Both the position numbers and the translations under genes were made by a program. A stretch of 64,000 nt of DNA, from positions 124,001 through 188,000 of the forward strand of contig NZ_JBNPXH010000002.1 in NCBI RefSeq assembly GCF_050433395.1. Reading direction: 5' to 3'. Positions 9,515 through 17,589 of this stretch are shown here, one piece after another. How positions within the stretch are numbered: position 1 is the stretch's first letter; every line of letters starts with the position of its first letter. The notes beneath the pieces were generated by a model. It saw only the letters and a program-made list of their open reading frames with translations. It had not been told where the DNA came from and did no database searches. The stretch comes from Mobilitalea torta (lineage in GTDB: Bacteria > Bacillota > Clostridia > Lachnospirales > Lachnospiraceae).

Positions 9515-11902
9515 CTAGGATGCATTCAGAATTGTCAGCTTACATCCGGTACGGATGACAAAACCATTACTCAGAGTGATTACTATATTATTCGTCGTGG
9601 TGGTCTCGGTAGTCAGCCTGTTAATCTTTGCATTGGACAGGTGTATGATTGCCTTTCCGCCGGATATCTTAGCCGATCCGAAGACGGAGGTTCCTCCCCA
9701 GGTCACATCTGAGACGCTTACGCTGTAGGAATTGCTGAACAGGCTCAGCTCAAGTGTATAAGTAATTACCTCTTCCGTTACCGTTGAGGTGGTATTATCG
9801 GGTTTGGTTACCGTTGAGGTGGTGGTTTCCTTCAGGCTTCCCTCTGTAATGGACCAGGCAATCGGCGCGTCCTGCAGCGTCGCGGTATTAACCAGGGTGA
9901 TACGGACATCTTCATCCAGGACTTCATTATTGTTCAGATAAATCTCCAGCGGAGCCGCCGTATCCGTGATATCAATGGGAGAAGATGTTTCAAAGTTGGC
10001 CACATTGACCGTTACCGTCACAGCCGGCACCGTTTCATCCTCATCGTTGACATAGGAGGCATCTTCTACGGTATAGTCCGTACCTTTCACCAGAGTATAG
10101 CCGTCAAATTTGATGTAGCTGATGGCGGTGGGTTCGGAGGTATACTTGTTAACTCCGGAGGGATCAATTACAAATTTAGTTCCCAGATCCAAACGGAATT
10201 TGAAGCTGGATGCGTCGCTTCCGTCTCCGGACATATATATTCTCTTAAAATCAGTTGTGTAGTCCTTACCGGTGCTGTCCGCCGGGTTATTCACCCTGCT
10301 GTTGGGATACAGATACAGGAGCACTCCTGCTGTTGCACTGCTGGTGATGACATCGGTGTTAGCCAGGGTAATCTTCCCATATAATAATTCTTCCGTAACC
10401 CTGTCAATCTTCTCTGTCGAGGTAATCTTTGTCGTAATAATATACTGATCCCCGCTGTCCCTGCTTGCGGAGTTCTTGGCAACCGTACTCTTAATATCCA
10501 CCGTTCCCCGATTGATCCCATATGCATCCTCAAAGCTGAGGGAGGATACGGTTGTGGAAGTGGCGCTGTACAGGGTAAAGGTCAGGTAGCTGGAGGCCTT
10601 GCTGCTCTTACATACTCCCGACGTGGTAATCAGTGTGGTCAATGCAGAAGCCGTGGGAGAAGCCGGATATTCCACCCCGCCGCTTCCTGTCACATCCAGT
10701 TCGGAGGATGCCAGGGCATATTCCTCGCTCCCCGCGGTACCGACAGACTTTTTCCTCACATAGATATGGCTGCCTGCTTTTGCTTTCGTACTGTCCAGCG
10801 TAACCGCAGCGCTGGAATTGATCTCCGTCCAGACTGCCGTCTGATAGTTCAGCTCATGTCCATCCGGGATTACCGTATATTCAAAGGGCACTTTTGCGCT
10901 GGCCGCTTTGACCTGAAGGGACAGAGAGGTTGAGCTTGTATAATTTAAAGAAATTCCGTAAATGTCCGCATCGGGGGGACCCTCCTGTACCGGCACCGTA
11001 ACGGTGGCCGTCTTGGACACAACCGCCGAACTGGTGGCATTGGTTCTAAACTGAAGAGTCACTTCCTTTTGTGCCGGAGTGTCATAGAGAACTTCCGGCG
11101 CCACATTCTTCAGCGGCAGATCGGAACTCCTGCTGATGTTAATCCAGTCCGTAACGGCAACATCGGCATCCATGATACGGTATGCCATTCCCTTTTTTAC
11201 CGCAATCGTGAACCTGGAGCCGTTGATGGAGATAGAAGGAGCCGAAGGTTTCTTCGGTATTGTTATCGTAACTTCCTTACTGGGGCGGAAGCCTACATTG
11301 GTTATGCTGGTTCCGTTCACCGGAGCAAGACGGAAATAAAGCGTTGCGCCGTTGGCATAGAGATAACTCACCTCTTTGGATATCGTATTGGTATCCACCG
11401 TCTTCCAGGCCGTGCTTCCCTTTTTACGCCACTCAATGGTACGTCCGCCCATATTGCTGAAGGTCACGGTTCCTTTCACCTTATTAAAGGTGGTTTTAAA
11501 ATTAGTTGCCTGTTTGGGTATCGTTACGGATACAACCGTGTCGGATTTGTCTCCTTTAAAAGTCATTACATAATTCTTGGCCGCGCTCACCCACGAAATA
11601 TCCATGGTGATAGTCTTGCCGCTGCCGACGTTTCCCGGCACCTCTTCCCATGTTTTCCTGGCGGAATCCGAGAAGTAAGCTGTCGTATCACCGCTGTTTA
11701 ACTGCAGTGTGATGGTGCTGTTCTGATAATTAATCTCTTTGATCGAAATACTTCCGGAGGCCTGAGCCGACCGGGGGAGCAGGAAGGCAGCCGCTGCCAT
11801 CAAGAAAAGAATTAAAGCTAATCCCAGGTTTCTGCAGCCTTTCGTCTTTTGAAACGAACTTAAGACGAAGGGCGTACCGCTCGTTGTTTTGTTTGTGTGC
11901 AT
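9515..11902 (-). CDS. Secreted beta-rich surface protein (longer paralog)
   Basis: Exported protein of 795 residues. A long N-region of about 25 residues precedes the signal helix (LGLALILFLMAAAAFLL), with cleavage near AQA-SG. Residues 45-400 match the downstream gene block by block. The following 380 residues are a separate Thr/Ser/Val-rich beta region without recognised motif, containing a stretch of TTSTVT repeats. A GTG at 11917 is also in frame, but the ATG at 11902 has AAAGGAAG at proper distance and is preferred. No sortase motif is seen. It heads a two-gene transcript with the shorter paralog. Composition suggests a fibrous or matrix surface protein; the function is not known. Confidence 0.72.
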   Translation of the reverse strand: MHTNKTTSGTPFVLSSFQKTKGCRNLGLALILFLMAAAAFLLPRSAQASGSISIKEINYQNSTITLQLNSGDTTAYFSDSARKTWEEVPGNVGSGKTITMDISWVSAAKNYVMTFKGDKSDTVVSVTIPKQATNFKTTFNKVKGTVTFSNMGGRTIEWRKKGSTAWKTVDTNTISKEVSYLYANGATLYFRLAPVNGTSITNVGFRPSKEVTITIPKKPSAPSISINGSRFTIAVKKGMAYRIMDADVAVTDWINISRSSDLPLKNVAPEVLYDTPAQKEVTLQFRTNATSSAVVSKTATVTVPVQEGPPDADIYGISLNYTSSTSLSLQVKAASAKVPFEYTVIPDGHELNYQTAVWTEINSSAAVTLDSTKAKAGSHIYVRKKSVGTAGSEEYALASSELDVTGSGGVEYPASPTASALTTLITTSGVCKSSKASSYLTFTLYSATSTTVSSLSFEDAYGINRGTVDIKSTVAKNSASRDSGDQYIITTKITSTEKIDRVTEELLYGKITLANTDVITSSATAGVLLYLYPNSRVNNPADSTGKDYTTDFKRIYMSGDGSDASSFKFRLDLGTKFVIDPSGVNKYTSEPTAISYIKFDGYTLVKGTDYTVEDASYVNDEDETVPAVTVTVNVANFETSSPIDITDTAAPLEIYLNNNEVLDEDVRITLVNTATLQDAPIAWSITEGSLKETTTSTVTKPDNTTSTVTEEVITYTLELSLFSNSYSVSVSDVTWGGTSVFGSAKISGGKAIIHLSNAKINRLTTETTTTNNIVITLSNGFVIRTGCKLTILNAS

Positions 11903-12002
11903 AATTCTTCCTTTCACCTTTCTTCATTACTGTATGATATGGACTGGTAACAATCCACCTCTTTTGATATTACCTTGGTCAACACAAAACAGCCTGTATA
12001 AA

Positions 12003-12056
12003 AAGGAGGCCATAACTGTTATCGGCAACTTTTCCGAAAGATATGACCTCTTTTTT
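12003..12056 (-). terminator. Terminator with inverted arms GAGGTCATA / TATGGCCTC
   Basis: The arms (12003-12014 and 12043-12056) pair on the minus strand with one G-T wobble and are followed by CTTTTTATA. It lies directly after the decayed minus-strand reading frame that ends near 12071 and probably once served that gene. Confidence 0.6.
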
Positions 12057-12070
12057 GAATTTTCTTAAAT

Positions 12071-12152
12071 TTAATCTACGCCATGGCTCTGACCAGCTTC
12101 GGATTGGCCGAGACCTTCGTACGCGGCTTTCATGCCAATGCTCCTGATCAGC
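12071..12152 (-). pseudogene. Possible 3' remnant of an unidentified minus-strand gene
   Basis: On the minus strand a protein-like tail can be read: LIRSIGMKAAYEGL in one frame, then, after a one-base frame change, SANPKLVRAMA and a TAG at 12076-12078. A terminator follows at the expected distance. I do not recognise the family. The 5' part is missing because the sequence to the right belongs to another gene tail on the other strand. It could be a chance reading, because part of this stretch can also be read on the plus strand as the upstream end of the neighbouring remnant. Confidence 0.35.
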
Positions 12153-12296
12153 TATTATCCGGCCTCTGTCATCTGCGGCTGGGGCGAGCCTCTTCCCTTG
12201 GGCTTTTTGTCCCTGCCCTCCGGAGCGGCATTTCTCCTGCTCTCCCTGACCGTCTGGCGGATTGGGGTCCGCCATTACACCAGCACCGGCAGCTGA
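12120..12296 (+). pseudogene. 3' remnant of an ABC-2 family permease
   Basis: The plus strand encodes SYYPASVICGWGEPL followed by a hydrophobic helix and the ending VWRIGVRHYTSTGS, then TGA. This is the typical C-terminus of DUF990/ABC-2 type permeases, with the YYPA segment, a last membrane helix and the (F/I)GxRHYxSTGS tail. Only 50-58 residues of about 260 remain; there is no start codon, ribosome binding site or partner ATPase nearby. Upstream the frame runs into a stop at about 12090. Together with the opposing minus-strand tail it marks a rearrangement scar. Confidence 0.6.
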
Positions 12297-12312
12297 TTCT
12301 ACATTTAGATAT

Positions 12313-12849
12313 TTATTTCTGAAGAAATTTGTTTCTTACTCTGCCCCAGACAGTACTCTGGAAATACCGGTATGCCATATCGTATACCAGCAGTGCCGCC
12401 TGCCCTGCAATCAGCAGAAGTCCGAGTATCCCCCAGCTGATCTTCCCTTGATAGATCAGCTTAGGCAGAAAAATCAACAGCGGCAGATACATAATATTAA
12501 AAGTGATATATTTGATCAGCCAATACAGCTTCCGGCGGTCCACGGTCTGCTTCATACCTGCCAGCCGGTCAAAGGAATATTCAATTATCACAAGATACAT
12601 TCCCATGACGGCAAAGGTAATGCAATAGAGCTTATTGGGTGCCAGAATCAACCCCAGGAGAATGGCTCCCAGATAAAAGCCGAAGCCATAACGGATGCTG
12701 CTCTCCCGAATCGCGATCCCCACCCCAAAGGAGGCGGCTCCCAGCAGGAACAGGGTGTTAAATTCAAATACTCCGCTTAATACAATGAGCAATACAGTTA
12801 CCGCAAGCAGCAACCCTAAAAACGCCATCTTCTTTGCATTTAGCAGCAT
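12313..12849 (-). CDS. Polytopic membrane protein of unknown function
   Basis: A small integral membrane protein of 178 residues with about five to six hydrophobic helices (for example AFLGLLLAVTVLLIVL, NTLFLLGAASFGVGIAI and GILGLLLIAGQAALL), and a basic C-terminal tail. The family is not recognised. The frame is open 30 bases further upstream, but the ATG at 12849 has GGAGGAGA nine bases before it and overlaps the stop of the J-domain gene by ten bases, indicating translational coupling. It is the last gene of the DUF5685/J-domain/membrane protein unit and probably works with them. Confidence 0.75.
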   Translation of the reverse strand: MLLNAKKMAFLGLLLAVTVLLIVLSGVFEFNTLFLLGAASFGVGIAIRESSIRYGFGFYLGAILLGLILAPNKLYCITFAVMGMYLVIIEYSFDRLAGMKQTVDRRKLYWLIKYITFNIMYLPLLIFLPKLIYQGKISWGILGLLLIAGQAALLVYDMAYRYFQSTVWGRVRNKFLQK

Positions 12850-13460
12850 GAAATCAGATCTCCTCCCATACATTCGCACAAGGTATCAGCACACCACAGA
12901 TCGAGACAGAGGTTGCTGGTACCATAGCCGCCGTTCGCCGGACTGTTGTAGCGGCCTCCGTTATATCTCTGGCTCTGCCATTGCAGCTGGTTATATAAAT
13001 TGACATATTCCTGATTGTTGGGCTCCATCCGCATGGCCTGGGTGATGTGGTCATGTGCGGTCACATTATTTCCGATCCCTACATTGGCTATGGCGCTGAA
13101 ATAATACCATCTCGCATTGCGGTGTTCCGCCGCGGACAGTATTTGCAGCGCTTCCCGGTACCGGCGGGCGTTCAGATAGCCGACCACCGCGTCAAGCTCG
13201 CCGTAATCGCTGCCTCCGCTATAGCTTGAGCCGTAACCAGCCTGACCGGAGCCGGAATGATAACCGCCCTCTCTCTCCTTCATGATCTGCTCATAGGCCT
13301 CCTGGACCTCCTTGAACTTCTCCTCGGCAAGGCCCGCCAGGGGATTATCCACGTAGGAATCCGGATGGTATTTGCGGCTGAGCTCACGGTATGCTTTCTT
13401 TATTTCATCATTTGACGCATTAGGGGATACTTCAAGTACTTTATAGGGATTCGATATCAT
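12840..13460 (-). CDS. J-domain protein with cysteine-rich C-terminus
   Basis: 206 residues. Residues 1-65 are a J domain (NPYKVLEVSPNAS, helix II AYRELSRKY followed by the essential HPD), which stimulates Hsp70 ATPase activity. After a Gly/Ser/Tyr-rich linker, residues 90-165 resemble a helical repeat region (RRYREALQILSAAEHRNARWYY). The last 25 residues are cysteine-rich: CLDLWCADTLCECMGGDLISCC contains six Cys and could bind metal. There is no zinc-finger domain or CTD as in DnaJ itself, so this is a specialised co-chaperone. It lies 26 bases after the DUF5685 gene and overlaps the following membrane protein gene. Confidence 0.88.
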   Translation of the reverse strand: MISNPYKVLEVSPNASNDEIKKAYRELSRKYHPDSYVDNPLAGLAEEKFKEVQEAYEQIMKEREGGYHSGSGQAGYGSSYSGGSDYGELDAVVGYLNARRYREALQILSAAEHRNARWYYFSAIANVGIGNNVTAHDHITQAMRMEPNNQEYVNLYNQLQWQSQRYNGGRYNSPANGGYGTSNLCLDLWCADTLCECMGGDLISCC

Positions 13461-13486
13461 GCTTCTGTTCCTTCCTTTATTGTAAA

Positions 13487-14317
13487 CTATTGCGGTTGTT
13501 TCTCTCTCTTTTGAATTTTATCAAATTTCGTCCATACTCCGTCATATAAGATATTGCGGAGAATATCCACATCCAGCAGACAGGGAAGCTTTTCAAATTC
13601 CCTGGTGCATTCCGCCATCATCATCGTCAGAATACGGCGGCATTCCTCCCCCAGCTCTTCCTGGTCCTGTTGCAAAAGCAGCGGGTTATAGCTGTTATGC
13701 TTCTTATCCTTTTCCATATCATCATATGCGTCAAGGATATAGATATACTTTCCAAGATAAAAACCGATGGTCCGAAGTCCCTCTTCCCATTGGTCCCGGC
13801 GGTAGGCAAAGAGCTCTGCCATTAATTCCCCAAAGCAGCGCGCTGCCAGGTCGATATTAGTCTCCCGGCGCTGTTCGCACTGCGCCAGCTCCGCCAGGCT
13901 CATTTCAATCGCCTTGCATTGCCTTGGATACTTGCGGTTAATCCGCCGATAGTGCCGTTTTAACATTCCGGCTCCGGCCAGGCCCGCCGGATTCTTCTCA
14001 TCCTTCCAGTCATCCCGCAGATGATGGTACGTAAGGGCGATGTTCATGTCCGCCACGTATTCGGTTATTTCATTCACCAAGGAATCATGCTTTTTCATGG
14101 GATGTGCCATACATCTGCCCTGCAAATGTACCGTCTCACATTCATACAGTGAAGTAAGCAGCAGGATGAGAAAGGTCATGTCATAGGAGAGGGTCATCTG
14201 GCCGAAACGCCCGTAATTGTCCTTCAGTGTCTTACATAAACCGCAATAGTATGCTTTATATTTATAAAAATCCTTCATCTTCAATTCCGGTTTATATACA
14301 TTGACGTAACCAAACAT
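13487..14317 (-). CDS. DUF5685 family protein
   Basis: 276 residues beginning MFGYVNVYKPELKMKDFYKYKAYYCGLCKTL, the hallmark start of DUF5685. The CGLC pair in this motif, together with Cys residues at ECETV and GRCM, may bind metal. The rest is predicted helical, with no signal peptide. The frame extends 18 codons upstream, but the ATG at 14317 has GAGGAGC at the right distance and matches the family N-terminus. It is the first gene of a unit with the cysteine-rich J-domain protein and a membrane protein. The biochemical function of DUF5685 is not known to me. Repeated linkage with a J-domain gene is my recollection for Clostridia, not something shown here. Confidence 0.85.
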   Translation of the reverse strand: MFGYVNVYKPELKMKDFYKYKAYYCGLCKTLKDNYGRFGQMTLSYDMTFLILLLTSLYECETVHLQGRCMAHPMKKHDSLVNEITEYVADMNIALTYHHLRDDWKDEKNPAGLAGAGMLKRHYRRINRKYPRQCKAIEMSLAELAQCEQRRETNIDLAARCFGELMAELFAYRRDQWEEGLRTIGFYLGKYIYILDAYDDMEKDKKHNSYNPLLLQQDQEELGEECRRILTMMMAECTREFEKLPCLLDVDILRNILYDGVWTKFDKIQKREKQPQ

Positions 14318-14439
14318 ATCTGCTCCTCTTCTGGAAGGTCTGTCACGGACTAATCTGCTCATCTTGGACATTATAACATTGTTTTCAAAATAGTGAAGTG
14401 AATCCGCAATAAAATCATAGAATTTTAATAAATACGGAG

Positions 14440-15027
14440 TTAATGCTTCTTAACCAGGAGCATTCCAAATACAGCGCCGCACAAACCTCCTGTAACATGT
14501 GCCACATGGGCTATGGTGTCGGTTGACCCCAGGCTGTCTGTTATCTCCCTGCCCAGATAGATGATAATCACAAGAATAAGGGTGATGGGGATCTTGCCGT
14601 TTTGCATTCCCGCCACCGAGGACAGCACGATCATCATAAATACGATGCCGCTGGCGCCAAGGAGAGCGTTCTGGGGAAAGAAAATCATGTAAATCAACCC
14701 GGAGATCAATGCGGTAAAGGCAAACATTTTAAGAAGAGTTCCGGAGCCGTACTTCTCTTCCAGCAGAGGTCCCAGCACCAGGAACAGCACCATATTGCCG
14801 GAATAATGCTTCCAATCCGCATGCCCCAGCACATGGCCCAGAAGCCGGACATAGGTCAGGGGATTGGTCAGCGGTGCCGGATAGGTGCAGAACAACAGGG
14901 TCGTGGAGGCATTCCGGGTGAGATATCCCAGCATCAGCACGAGAAAAGACAGGAGAACAAAGGTCAGTGTCACCGGTGCGTTATATTGGAATATTCCAAA
15001 GGATTTATTTGCCTCAATTTTCTTCAT
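14440..15027 (-). CDS. Rhomboid family intramembrane serine protease
   Basis: 195 residues with six membrane helices. The catalytic pair is visible: Ser126 in GASG on helix 4 and His177 in AHVTGG on helix 6. The conserved HxxxN that helps form the oxyanion hole is His74/Asn78 (HYSGN). The family cleaves transmembrane substrates within the membrane. The length is short but normal for a core rhomboid without extra domains. The N-terminal 20 residues are cytoplasmic. It is a single gene, with the BIg2 gene divergent to its right. The substrate cannot be inferred. Confidence 0.92.
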   Translation of the reverse strand: MKKIEANKSFGIFQYNAPVTLTFVLLSFLVLMLGYLTRNASTTLLFCTYPAPLTNPLTYVRLLGHVLGHADWKHYSGNMVLFLVLGPLLEEKYGSGTLLKMFAFTALISGLIYMIFFPQNALLGASGIVFMMIVLSSVAGMQNGKIPITLILVIIIYLGREITDSLGSTDTIAHVAHVTGGLCGAVFGMLLVKKH

Positions 15028-15106
15028 TGTTCAATTCCTCCAATTTCTGCCCGATTTTTATCTGTTCTGCCAATATTCCTTTCCCAATCCATATGGTAGA
15101 ATAAGG

Positions 15107-15140
15107 GTAAGCTTGTTTCTATTTAATCTATTCCTCCCAT
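15107..15140 (+). repeat. Left inverted repeat flanking the BIg2 gene
   Basis: Contains GTAAGCTTG at its outer end and TCTATTCCTCCCAT at its inner end. Both blocks recur inverted at 16182-16207; the left copy has eight extra bases between the two blocks. The inner block lies directly upstream of the BIg2 ribosome binding site. Confidence 0.7.
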
Positions 15141-15155
15141 CCAAGAAAGGGAGGA
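15132..15155 (+). promoter_or_regulatory. Hairpin sequestering the BIg2 ribosome binding site
   Basis: TCCTCCC (15132-15138) can pair perfectly with GGGAGGA (15149-15155), leaving a ten-base loop. The right arm is the Shine-Dalgarno sequence of the gene starting at 15160, so the stem would block translation initiation. The left arm is part of the flanking inverted repeat. Confidence 0.55.
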
Positions 15156-15159
15156 TCCT

Positions 15160-16170
15160 ATGTTACATTTAAAAAAATTCTTATTGTCAATCCTGATTTG
15201 CACCGCCCTGCTCCCGGTATCTGCTCTTCATCCGCCGGTCCATGCCAAGGCAAATTCTATTCAATTTGTAATACTCTCCAAGTATAAAGCAACCATGAGC
15301 ATCGGTGATGAGCTCCAGCTAATCGCCATCACTACCAACGGCACAATGCCTGCCTGGAAGAGCAGCTCCTCTGCCATCGCCTCGGTTAATACCTATGGTA
15401 AAATCACCGCCAAGAAAGCGGGCACGGCAACCATCACGGCCAAAATCAAAGGCGGTGAAGCATCCTGCCATGTCACAGTGCAGAAAACAACCATCACAAT
15501 CAGCGAGGCCTCCGTCTCTCTGGAACGGAACGCTGTTCATCAGCTCACGGCCAAGTCCTCAACAAAAACCCCCATCACCTGGAAAAGCAGCAAAAAGAGT
15601 GTCGCCATTATTGATGAAAACGGTAAAATCACCGGCATAAAGCCGGGAGAAACGCTGATCACCGCCTCGGCCGACAAAAGCTCCCAGACCTGTCTGGTCA
15701 AGGTAAAGCTTCCAACGGTGAAGCTGAGCCAGACAAAGGTAAAGCTGTTCCGGGGTCAGACCTCCAGGCTGACAGCCTCCGTGTCTTCCGGGGTCGCTCC
15801 CAAATGGAAGACCAATCGAAAAAGCGTTGCTGTCGTAGATGAATCAGGAACCATTACGGCAATAAAGCATGGCACCGCCACAATTACTGCCACCGTGGAC
15901 GGGATATCCCACAGCTGTGAGGTAACCGTCGCATCTCCCGCAATTGAGCTGAGTAAAAGCGAATTGAATCTAAAGGTCAATGCCGCGGCATCCTTAAGCG
16001 CCCGGGTCTCCTCGGGAAATCCCGTTACCTGGAGCAGCAGCAATGAGAATGTTGTCACCGTAGACCAGAATGGCCAAATTACTGCCTGGAAAAAGGGCCG
16101 GGCCTATGTCTACGCCAGCGAAGACGGTACCAAGGTCCGATGCACCGTATACGTAACAGATAACCAATAG
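15160..16170 (+). CDS. Secreted bacterial Ig-like (BIg2) repeat protein
   Basis: 336 residues: a signal peptide (residues 1-30, ending near VHAKA), then four tandem BIg2/intimin-type domains of about 75 residues. Each repeat has a 'L-x-x-G/N' start, a central W-K/S-S-S or WKTNRKSV segment and an ending such as ITAIKHGTATITATVDG followed by a CxV strand. Such domains form extended stalks on cell surfaces. No catalytic domain or cell-wall anchor is present, so it may be released or bind the wall non-covalently. It is the only plus-strand gene between minus-strand neighbours and is bracketed by a 26-34 base inverted repeat. The ribosome binding site GGGAGGA is strong but lies in a hairpin. Confidence 0.85.
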   Translation: MLHLKKFLLSILICTALLPVSALHPPVHAKANSIQFVILSKYKATMSIGDELQLIAITTNGTMPAWKSSSSAIASVNTYGKITAKKAGTATITAKIKGGEASCHVTVQKTTITISEASVSLERNAVHQLTAKSSTKTPITWKSSKKSVAIIDENGKITGIKPGETLITASADKSSQTCLVKVKLPTVKLSQTKVKLFRGQTSRLTASVSSGVAPKWKTNRKSVAVVDESGTITAIKHGTATITATVDGISHSCEVTVASPAIELSKSELNLKVNAAASLSARVSSGNPVTWSSSNENVVTVDQNGQITAWKKGRAYVYASEDGTKVRCTVYVTDNQ

Positions 16171-16181
16171 TCAATTACCTT

Positions 16182-16207
16182 ATGGGAGGAATAGACTGCA
16201 AGCTTAC
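16182..16207 (+). repeat. Right inverted repeat flanking the BIg2 gene
   Basis: ATGGGAGGAATAGA followed by CAAGCTTAC: the inverse of the left repeat at 15107-15140, 23 of 26 bases matching. It starts 11 bases after the BIg2 stop codon and ends just before the DUF3877 gene. Confidence 0.7.
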
Positions 16208-16215
16208 TTACCTCT

Positions 16216-17289
16216 TTAAATGATCCGGCTGACGATCAGATACAATACCACTGCTGCCGCAACCACCGTCAGCCCCATGCGAAGCAGACGCCCTTTTACC
16301 ATCCTGTTTTCCATACGGCTGCTTAAGGTTTCGCACTCCATTGCCAGATCATCCGCATCCTTATAACCGCTGAGCTTACGGAATTCCGCCGCCGCTGCCT
16401 TGTAATCCTCAGCCTTTTTAGCTGATTCCTTTTTGTCCAGGGCGGCCTTGTATATTTTCTTCTTGAGCTTCTTTCTGGTCTCTTTGATCAGAAGCTTGCA
16501 TTCTTCGGCAAATGCTCCGGATTCCTTATAATCACCCATGGCTTTGAACTGCTTTACTGCCTTTTTATACATTTCCAGCTTCTCATCACAGGTGGTCATA
16601 CAGCGGATCGCATCCTTTAACCTCACCAGCTTCTGGTATCTCTCCTCCTTCACAGCGTCGACCTCCTCCTCTTCCTCCGAAGGCTCCTCCGCCTCTTCCT
16701 CTCCGGCTTCCGGTACATCCTCTGCGGCTTCCCCGGAAGCTTCCTTCGAGACCTCTTCCATGAGATTCTCAAAATCCCCCGGAGTAAAACGGTGATAAAC
16801 AGTATGTCCATAATCAAATTTAATACAATAACGGTAATCATCCGCCGCATTATCCCGGAAATAAATCACATAATCAAATTCATCCGTAGCGCTCTTCTCA
16901 CATTCCACTTCACCGGAAAAGGAATAGAAGACTTCCATGATCTGCTCCAGGGTACAGTCATTCCTTCTGATTATATCGATGAACGCGGACAGGAATGGAT
17001 TGTCGCCATAATTCTCATGGACATATGCCGCTCCCGCAGGCGGTATCAGGATACAATAACGATCTCCATTATGGCTTATCTTCAAACGGCCCAGCTTATC
17101 CGCAGTCCTAAGGGCAAACTGCTCCAGCGCTTTGTCCATTCCGGTATATTCCTTCAGATCTTCTTCCAGAATATTGGCCAACGACCTCATCGGGTAATAC
17201 AGACGGATCGTTTCCTTTTCATATCCAAGCTTGATCTGCTCTTCCTTGATGGTATCACAGATTACTTTCTCCAGCATGTCATAATTCAT
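16216..17289 (-). CDS. DUF3877 family protein with C-terminal membrane anchor
   Basis: 357 residues. Residues 1-170 match the DUF3877 type (CDTIKEEQIKLGYEKETIRLYYPMRSL). A Glu-rich linker follows (about residues 180-215, almost only Glu, Ala, Ser). Then comes a Lys-rich helical region with two TPR-like or 'tetratrico' style units (QFKAMGDYKESGAFAEECKLL and EFRKLSGYKDADDLAMECETL). A single C-terminal helix (LTVVAAAVVLYLIVSRII) makes it a tail-anchored protein facing the cytoplasm. The function is unknown. The repeat pairs resemble those in other Clostridial proteins that carry 'GDYKDS' units. It is transcribed divergently from the DUF2089 operon. Confidence 0.8.
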   Translation of the reverse strand: MNYDMLEKVICDTIKEEQIKLGYEKETIRLYYPMRSLANILEEDLKEYTGMDKALEQFALRTADKLGRLKISHNGDRYCILIPPAGAAYVHENYGDNPFLSAFIDIIRRNDCTLEQIMEVFYSFSGEVECEKSATDEFDYVIYFRDNAADDYRYCIKFDYGHTVYHRFTPGDFENLMEEVSKEASGEAAEDVPEAGEEEAEEPSEEEEEVDAVKEERYQKLVRLKDAIRCMTTCDEKLEMYKKAVKQFKAMGDYKESGAFAEECKLLIKETRKKLKKKIYKAALDKKESAKKAEDYKAAAAEFRKLSGYKDADDLAMECETLSSRMENRMVKGRLLRMGLTVVAAAVVLYLIVSRII

Positions 17290-17526
17290 GTAAAACGTCC
17301 TTTCTATCTAAATAACCTAAGCTTATAAGTTACATTCAAACTCTTCCCTTGAATCTTATCCAAGATTTACATCCATCTTACCATCAATTATTCCCGGAGA
17401 CAATAAATTTTTACAAACTCCCTGACCGAATAATTCATTTCTTTATTCCTAATGATGCTTTTATCAATATATTTAATACTAAAATCAATAATATTAATTA
17501 TATCATTAAATTTATTAATACTATCA

Positions 17527-17555
17527 TTGACAACAATCATGAATAGATGTATATT
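17527..17555 (+). promoter_or_regulatory. Sigma-A promoter of the DUF2089-YvlD-like operon
   Basis: TTGACA (17527-17532), 17 bases, TATATT (17550-17555), with the expected transcription start near 17562 and a GGAGGGAG ribosome binding site before the first gene. The 300-base gap 17290-17589 is otherwise AT-rich (17400-17530) with no other gene seen. Confidence 0.75.
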
Positions 17556-17589
17556 AATGGCATAAACATAGAATAGGAGGGAGAGACTG

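Noticed and set aside
12083..12322. 79-codon plus-strand frame starting at 12083
   Set aside because: The frame does not match the recognisable ABC-2 tail, which lies in another frame of the same strand.
15107..16207. Inverted-repeat-flanked BIg2 gene considered as an insertion sequence
   Set aside because: No transposase is encoded and no target-site duplication is visible; kept as repeats only.
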